10,999 bases of DNA from an uncultured Ignavibacteria bacterium (GTDB lineage: Bacteria > Bacteroidota > Ignavibacteria > Ignavibacteriales > Ignavibacteriaceae), in assembly GCA_937996765.1 (NCBI GenBank), contig CALKUG010000273.1:1-10999 (forward strand). The letters run 5' to 3'. Shown here one piece after another: positions 7,199-10,999 of this stretch. A program made the position numbers and the translations under genes. Under the pieces are notes generated by a model that worked only from the letters and a program-made list of their open reading frames with translations, was not told the origin of the DNA and searched no databases. Every line of letters starts with the position of its first letter. Position 1 is the first letter of the stretch.

Positions 7199-9106
7199 TT
7201 ATTTCTTGTCGTCAACTACTTCGTAGTTAGCGTCCTCAACATCTTTATCCTTCTTTTGTGGCTCCTCAGCAGATTGATCAGCTTCGGGTTGCGCTTCTTG
7301 ATTGGGTGCATTCTGATATGCAGCAGAAGAAACTTCATTCCATACCTTTTGCAATGATTCGATACCACTTTTCATGGCTTCGAGACTGCCTGATTGCACG
7401 GCATCTTCGAGACGTTTTACTTCAGCATCTAAACGAGCTTTAGAGTCGGCGGGTATTTTATCACCGAGTTCTTCAACTTGTTTTTTAGTTTGGAATACCA
7501 AACTATCTGCTTGGTTTTTAACATCTACAGATTCACGTTTCTTTTTATCTTCTGCGGCGTGCTCCTGAGCGGTTCTTTTCATTTTTTCAACTTCATCTTG
7601 GCTTAATCCACTGGATGATGTTATTTTGATTGACTGCTCTTTTCCCGTTGCTTTATCTTTTGCGGAGACATGCAAAATACCGTTTGCGTCGATATCAAAG
7701 GTAACTTCAATCTGTGGTGTTCCGCGTTGAGCCGGAGGAATGCCATCGAGGTTGAACCGTCCAAGGGTTCTGTTATCTGCTGCCATAGATCTTTCACCCT
7801 GCAATACATGAATTTCAACAGAAGGTTGATTATCAGATGCAGTTGAAAACACTTCACTTTTCTTTGTTGGGATGGTGGTATTGGCTTGGATAAGTGGAGT
7901 CATGACACCACCAAGAGTTTCGATACCTAAGGTTAACGGTGTAACATCCAAAAGCAACACATCCTTAACATCTCCGGAGAGCACTGCACCTTGAATAGCT
8001 GCACCTAAAGCAACAACTTCATCAGGATTAACACCTTTGTGCGGTTCTTTTTTAAATATTCTCTTTACCAATTCTTGTACCATTGGTATGCGGGTAGAAC
8101 CACCCACTAAAATAACTTCATCTATTTCTTCAGGAGATAATCCGGCATCCTTCATAGCGTTTTCGCATGGGATGCGTGTTCTTTCCACTGCATCATGAAT
8201 CAATGATTCGAACTTAGCACGTGTGATAAGAATGTTAAGGTGTTTTGGACCATCCTGTGTTGCGGTAATAAAAGGTAAATTAACATCGGTTTGTGAAGAA
8301 GAAGATAATTCTATTTTCGCTTTTTCTGCTCCTTCTTTCAAACGCTGTAATGCCATAGCATCATTGCGTAGATCTAAACTTTCGAGTTTTTTGAATTCAT
8401 CGGCAAGAAAATCTATCAACAACTGATCGATATCGTCACCGCCAAGGTGAGTATCTCCATTTGTGGATTTTACTTCGAAAACGCCTTCACCAATCTGGAG
8501 AATTGATATATCAAACGTACCACCACCTAAATCATAAACTGCAACTGTTTGATCCTTATTTTTCTTATCCAAACCGTAAGCAAGTGCTGCGGCGGTTGGC
8601 TCGTTAATGATACGACGAACTTTAAGGCCCGCAATTTCACCGGCATCTTTTGTTGCTTGACGTTGTGCATCATTAAAATATGCAGGAACCGTAATAACAG
8701 CTTCTGTTACTTCGTGACCAAGATAATCTTCGGCGGTTTTTTTCATTTTTTGAAGTACCATTGCCGAAATTTCGGGTGGAGAATATACAGAACCATTGAT
8801 ATCAACACGAGCTGAATTTCCGTCACCAGGAACTAAGGTGTATGGAACTTTTGATTTCTCTTCCCTTACCTCGTCAATTCTTCTTCCCATAAAACGCTTT
8901 ATGGAAAAAATAGTATTTTTTGGGTTTGTTATAGCCTGTCTTTTTGCAGGTTGACCAACTAAACGCTCTCCACTTTTTGCAAATGCGACTACAGAAGGAG
9001 TAGTTCTTGCACCTTCTGAATTAGGTATAACAACCGGATCGTTGCCTTCCATTACAGCGACACAAGAATTTGTTGTTCCTAAGTCGATACCTATTATTTT
9101 ACCCAT
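7199..9106 (-). CDS. dnaK: Molecular chaperone DnaK (Hsp70)
   Basis: A 635-residue Hsp70 that binds exposed hydrophobic segments of client proteins in an ATP-driven cycle with DnaJ and GrpE in the cytosol. Numbered from the ATG at 9106, the ATPase domain (1 to about 381) has the phosphate-1 loop GIDLGTTNS (6-14), the phosphate-2 loop YDLGGGTFDIS (191-201, with the Thr at 197 matching autophosphorylated Thr199 of E. coli) and the adenosine motif VGGSTRIP (334-341). The interdomain linker VLLLDVT (383-389) leads into the substrate-binding domain and helical lid, and the acidic tail ends DANYEVVDDKK as in many bacterial DnaKs. Length is normal. The upstream in-frame TTG at 9118 was rejected because GGAG lies 6 bases before the ATG and homologues start MGKIIGIDLGTT. 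It is a single-gene unit here: a strong terminator follows, and neither grpE, dnaJ nor hrcA is adjacent. Confidence 0.98.
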   Translation of the reverse strand: MGKIIGIDLGTTNSCVAVMEGNDPVVIPNSEGARTTPSVVAFAKSGERLVGQPAKRQAITNPKNTIFSIKRFMGRRIDEVREEKSKVPYTLVPGDGNSARVDINGSVYSPPEISAMVLQKMKKTAEDYLGHEVTEAVITVPAYFNDAQRQATKDAGEIAGLKVRRIINEPTAAALAYGLDKKNKDQTVAVYDLGGGTFDISILQIGEGVFEVKSTNGDTHLGGDDIDQLLIDFLADEFKKLESLDLRNDAMALQRLKEGAEKAKIELSSSSQTDVNLPFITATQDGPKHLNILITRAKFESLIHDAVERTRIPCENAMKDAGLSPEEIDEVILVGGSTRIPMVQELVKRIFKKEPHKGVNPDEVVALGAAIQGAVLSGDVKDVLLLDVTPLTLGIETLGGVMTPLIQANTTIPTKKSEVFSTASDNQPSVEIHVLQGERSMAADNRTLGRFNLDGIPPAQRGTPQIEVTFDIDANGILHVSAKDKATGKEQSIKITSSSGLSQDEVEKMKRTAQEHAAEDKKKRESVDVKNQADSLVFQTKKQVEELGDKIPADSKARLDAEVKRLEDAVQSGSLEAMKSGIESLQKVWNEVSSAAYQNAPNQEAQPEADQSAEEPQKKDKDVEDANYEVVDDKK

Positions 9107-9337
9107 TACTTTCTCCAATCTATCGGACCTGTGGTCTTTAAGTTAATTTAATGTATTTAGTGCTCTTAATCTATGAAGAAAAATCACTATATTTACTTCA
9201 TAAATCAATTCAATTAGTGTGCCAACGTAATTTTGCAAAATAATTCATAATTAACAGTGTAAATCTGACGCACTATTCTATCATAATGACATTACCCCTT
9301 AGCTTCTGACACTTTGGCATATTTCAAATAGGATAAT
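9107..9337. other. Divergent intergenic region between dnaK and birA
   Basis: 231 AT-rich bases that must hold the promoters of both divergent genes. No coding sequence is seen. For birA, TAATTTTG (9228-9235, plus strand) matches the -7 pattern TAnnTTTG but lacks a -33 TTTG. For dnaK, the minus strand shows TTGAAT-N16-TATAGT, a weak sigma70-like match. A perfect 12-bp palindrome (ATTTTGCAAAAT, 9230-9241) lies near the middle and could be an operator. No CIRCE element (TTAGCACTC-N9-GAGTGCTAA) and no sigma32-type promoter was recognised. Confidence 0.45.
9113..9116 (-). promoter_or_regulatory. dnaK: Ribosome binding site of dnaK
   Basis: GGAG on the minus strand lies 6 bases before the ATG at 9106. 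This decides the start in favour of the ATG, because the in-frame TTG at 9118 has its own codon just upstream of this site. Confidence 0.75.
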
Positions 9338-10129
9338 ATGGAAACTAAATTATTCGACTTTTCCCGATTCGATATCAAGCTTGAAACCGTTGTACTCGGT
9401 CGTGATTTTGTCTATTTGGATGAAACAGATTCAACCAATACTTACCTCCTCTCAGAAGAAGGCGATGATAAACCTAATGGTACCGTATGCTTCGCAGAAA
9501 AACAGAATAAAGGCAGAGGACGATTGGAACGCACTTGGAGTTCGTTAAAATCAAACAATCTTACCTTTTCGATTTTAATTAATGATAGTGATTTTATTGC
9601 TAAGTACCTTAACTTTATCAACTTGGGCACCTCACTTGCAATAGCACAAGCTCTCGAAACACTGTTTCAATTTACACCTGAATTAAAGTGGCCAAATGAT
9701 GTGCTTGTGAATGGAAAAAAAATCAGCGGTATATTGTTGGAGTCCTCATCGCGAGGCAATTCATTCAATAAGTTAGTTGTTGGTATTGGGGTAAATGTAA
9801 ATCAACCTGTTTTCCATGGGGAATACAATCTGACACCAACATCAGTACGTCTTGAGTTAGGAACACTAATAGATAGAGAGCGTCTGCTTGCGGAGATTCT
9901 TAATAATCTTGAGGAAGTCTATTCTACGTTTAAGGATGGCACTGATTACGTTTTAAATCAGTGGCGCAATAGATGTAAAATGATTGGGGAAAAAGTTACC
10001 GTGAGAGATGGCGACAAAGAGCTATACGGCATATTTACTGAAATTGATGATAACGGTTACATATTGTTGCAAACCGAACGAGATGAATTTCAAACAATAA
10101 ACTTCGGAGATGTGAGCGTCCATTTATGA
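9338..10129 (+). CDS. birA: Biotin--[acetyl-CoA-carboxylase] ligase, single-function BirA
   Basis: A 263-residue biotin-protein ligase that makes biotinyl-5'-AMP and transfers biotin to the lysine of carboxyl-carrier proteins in the cytosol. Visible motifs are ETDSTNTY (29-36), the biotinyl-AMP loop KGRGRLERTW (58-67), KWPNDV (117-122), KISGILLE (128-135, with the lysine/glycine-rich ligand strand) and GIGVNVNQ (149-156). Residues about 214-262 form the small SH3-like C-terminal domain (GEKVTVRDGDKELYGIFTEIDDNG). There is no N-terminal winged-helix DNA-binding domain, so it is a group I ligase and not a repressor of biotin genes. The ATG has AGGA 4 bases upstream. Its stop codon overlaps the start of coaX (ATGA), so the two are translationally coupled. 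It is transcribed divergently from dnaK. Confidence 0.95.
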   Translation: METKLFDFSRFDIKLETVVLGRDFVYLDETDSTNTYLLSEEGDDKPNGTVCFAEKQNKGRGRLERTWSSLKSNNLTFSILINDSDFIAKYLNFINLGTSLAIAQALETLFQFTPELKWPNDVLVNGKKISGILLESSSRGNSFNKLVVGIGVNVNQPVFHGEYNLTPTSVRLELGTLIDRERLLAEILNNLEEVYSTFKDGTDYVLNQWRNRCKMIGEKVTVRDGDKELYGIFTEIDDNGYILLQTERDEFQTINFGDVSVHL

Positions 10130-10884
10130 GACTATTACTTGACATAGGAAATACCAATATAAAATCTGCACTTTATAGTCATGGAAAATGTACTAATTTT
10201 GAAATTGTGCAAGAGCCCCAGCAGCTATTTGCTTTAATCAATGGGAAACTTATTGATAGTGTGGCTATTTGTTCAGTACACCCGGAAAAATACCTCAAAG
10301 TAGAAGAATTGATGAAAGAGAAATTTGGACTTGATCCAATAGTAATCACCGATAAAGCCCCATTTGAATTCTACAACGATTATGAAGATCCAAAATCTCT
10401 TGGCATGGATCGGCTTTGCAGCATTGAAGGTTCATTGTCTAAATTGAAGAATTCCAAAACTACTCATCAAAGCAGTTCATTTTTGTTAACTTGCGATATG
10501 GGTACAGCAACCACAATAAATATTTTGACTCCTGACTCGCATTTTATTGGCGGAATGATTGCCCCCGGAGTTCAAACAATGTTGCTCTCGTTACGTGACC
10601 ACACTGCTCAGTTACCTCTTGTATCCCCTACTGATTATAAGAGCTTTTTTGGCAATGAGACAAAGTCCTCAATCGCTGCCGGAGTCATTAATTGCTCAGT
10701 GGGCTTAATTGAGTCAACGCGCAGATATATAAAAGCCAATTACGATGCTGAATGCAGAGTGTTTATTACAGGTGGTAATGGTCAGTTTATCGCTAACTTT
10801 GTTGATGACCCGTTCGAGTATGTACAAGAATTAACCTTGTTAGGTGTGGCTTCTTTAGCTCAAAAAATATCACCAACTAAATAA
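10126..10884 (+). CDS. coaX: Type III pantothenate kinase
   Basis: A 252-residue CoaX that phosphorylates pantothenate to 4'-phosphopantothenate, the first step of coenzyme A synthesis from vitamin B5. It has the ASKHA-fold motifs of the family: DIGNTN at 6-11 (phosphate-1 loop), GMDRL at 93-97 (Asp95 is the likely general base by comparison with other CoaX enzymes), DMGTATT at 124-130 (phosphate-2 region), GGMIAPGVQ at 142-150 and FITGGNGQ at 213-220 (adenosine motif). Length is normal for CoaX and the sequence is intact. Type III enzymes are known to be insensitive to CoA feedback. The ATG overlaps the birA stop by four bases with no good Shine-Dalgarno site at normal spacing, so translation probably depends on coupling. 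No strong terminator follows; the promoter of the tRNA-Arg gene begins 5 bases after the stop. Confidence 0.96.
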   Translation: MRLLLDIGNTNIKSALYSHGKCTNFEIVQEPQQLFALINGKLIDSVAICSVHPEKYLKVEELMKEKFGLDPIVITDKAPFEFYNDYEDPKSLGMDRLCSIEGSLSKLKNSKTTHQSSSFLLTCDMGTATTINILTPDSHFIGGMIAPGVQTMLLSLRDHTAQLPLVSPTDYKSFFGNETKSSIAAGVINCSVGLIESTRRYIKANYDAECRVFITGGNGQFIANFVDDPFEYVQELTLLGVASLAQKISPTK

Positions 10885-10888
10885 TTTG

Positions 10889-10920
10889 TTTGTAGAATTC
10901 TTTACAGAATATTATATTTG
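10889..10920 (+). promoter_or_regulatory. Bacteroidota-type promoter of tRNA-Arg
   Basis: TTTG (10889-10892) is followed after 20 bp by TATATTTG (10913-10920). This is a full match to the Bacteroidota housekeeping promoter TTTG-N19-21-TAnnTTTG. Transcription would start a few bases downstream, some 15-20 nt before the mature 5' end of the tRNA. It is the best promoter match in the window and the strongest base-level hint about the organism's group. Confidence 0.75.
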
Positions 10921-10924
10921 TAGT

Positions 10925-10939
10925 CTGTTTTGAAAACAG
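10925..10939 (+). repeat. Short palindrome in the tRNA-Arg leader
   Basis: CTGTTTT (10925-10931) and AAAACAG (10933-10939) are exact inverted repeats around one G. They lie between the predicted transcription start and the tRNA 5' end at 10945, so they may fold in the precursor next to the RNase P site, or may simply be chance in AT-rich DNA. Confidence 0.5.
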
Positions 10940-10944
10940 TTCTC

Positions 10945-10999
10945 GCACCCGTAGCTTAATTGGATAGAGCATCTGACTACGGATCAGAAGGTTCGGGGT
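10945..10999 (+). tRNA. tRNA-Arg (anticodon ACG), 3' end beyond the window
   Basis: The 5' acceptor strand is GCACCCG (10945-10951), followed by TA, the D-arm (GCTT...GAGC, 10954-10970), and the anticodon arm with stem TCTGA/TCAGA (10972-10976 and 10984-10988). The loop CTACGGA (10977-10983) places ACG at 10979-10981, which reads CGU and, once A34 is changed to inosine, CGC and CGA. The window ends inside the T-arm, so the 3' acceptor strand cannot be checked. It has its own promoter upstream. Confidence 0.93.

Noticed and set aside
7258..8815. Several open plus-strand frames of 61-88 codons opposite dnaK.
   Set aside because: They are antisense to a highly conserved chaperone gene, have no recognisable domains or ribosome sites, and arise from codon bias of the true frame.
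9208..9225. TTGGCACACTAATTGAAT on the minus strand upstream of dnaK, resembling a sigma54 promoter (TGGCAC-N5-TTGCA).
   Set aside because: The -12 half reads TTGAA and lacks the required GC dinucleotide; without a nearby activator gene this is most likely chance.
10897..10910. Small inverted repeat ATTCT-TTAC-AGAAT after coaX, considered as a terminator.
   Set aside because: The stem is only 5 weak base pairs, has no T-tract and sits between the -33 and -7 elements of the tRNA promoter.

Overview
The window looks like an ordinary chromosomal segment from an AT-rich bacterium of the Bacteroidota/Ignavibacteriota-Chlorobi (FCB) group. This placement is an inference from three things: the character of the proteins (a Bacteroidota/Chlorobi-like DnaK, a PPi-type phosphofructokinase, a secreted WD40-caspase protein), weak or absent Shine-Dalgarno sites at several starts, and promoter elements of the Bacteroidota form TTTG-N19-21-TAnnTTTG. 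The clearest of these lies directly in front of a tRNA-Arg gene. No mobile element, CRISPR array or phage gene was seen.

Left part, minus strand (1-3454): a putative two-gene operon. The first gene (659-3271) encodes an exported protein with a seven-repeat WD40 propeller, two Ig/CARDB-like modules and a C-terminal caspase-like domain in which both catalytic residues are replaced (His to Gln, Cys to Ser). After a GC-rich hairpin (619-649) comes a small three-helix MotA/TolQ/ExbB-like channel protein (24-605) that lacks several of the usual polar channel residues. A periplasmic propeller next to an inner-membrane ion-channel homologue recalls the Tol system (TolB with TolQR), and this is the most interesting part of the window.

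Middle part, minus strand (3455-9106): dnaK (Hsp70), a strong hairpin terminator, then pcrA/uvrD (superfamily 1 DNA helicase) followed 70 bp later by a 6-phosphofructokinase whose active site has the PPi-dependent signature, and a second hairpin terminator. dnaK stands without grpE or dnaJ beside it, and no CIRCE operator was seen in its leader.

Right part, plus strand (9107-10999): a 231-bp divergent intergenic region separates dnaK from birA (biotin-protein ligase without the repressor domain) and coaX (type III pantothenate kinase). The two overlap by ATGA and form a small cofactor operon: CoaX starts coenzyme A synthesis and BirA biotinylates acyl-CoA carboxylases. A tRNA-Arg(ACG) gene with its own promoter follows and is cut off by the window end.
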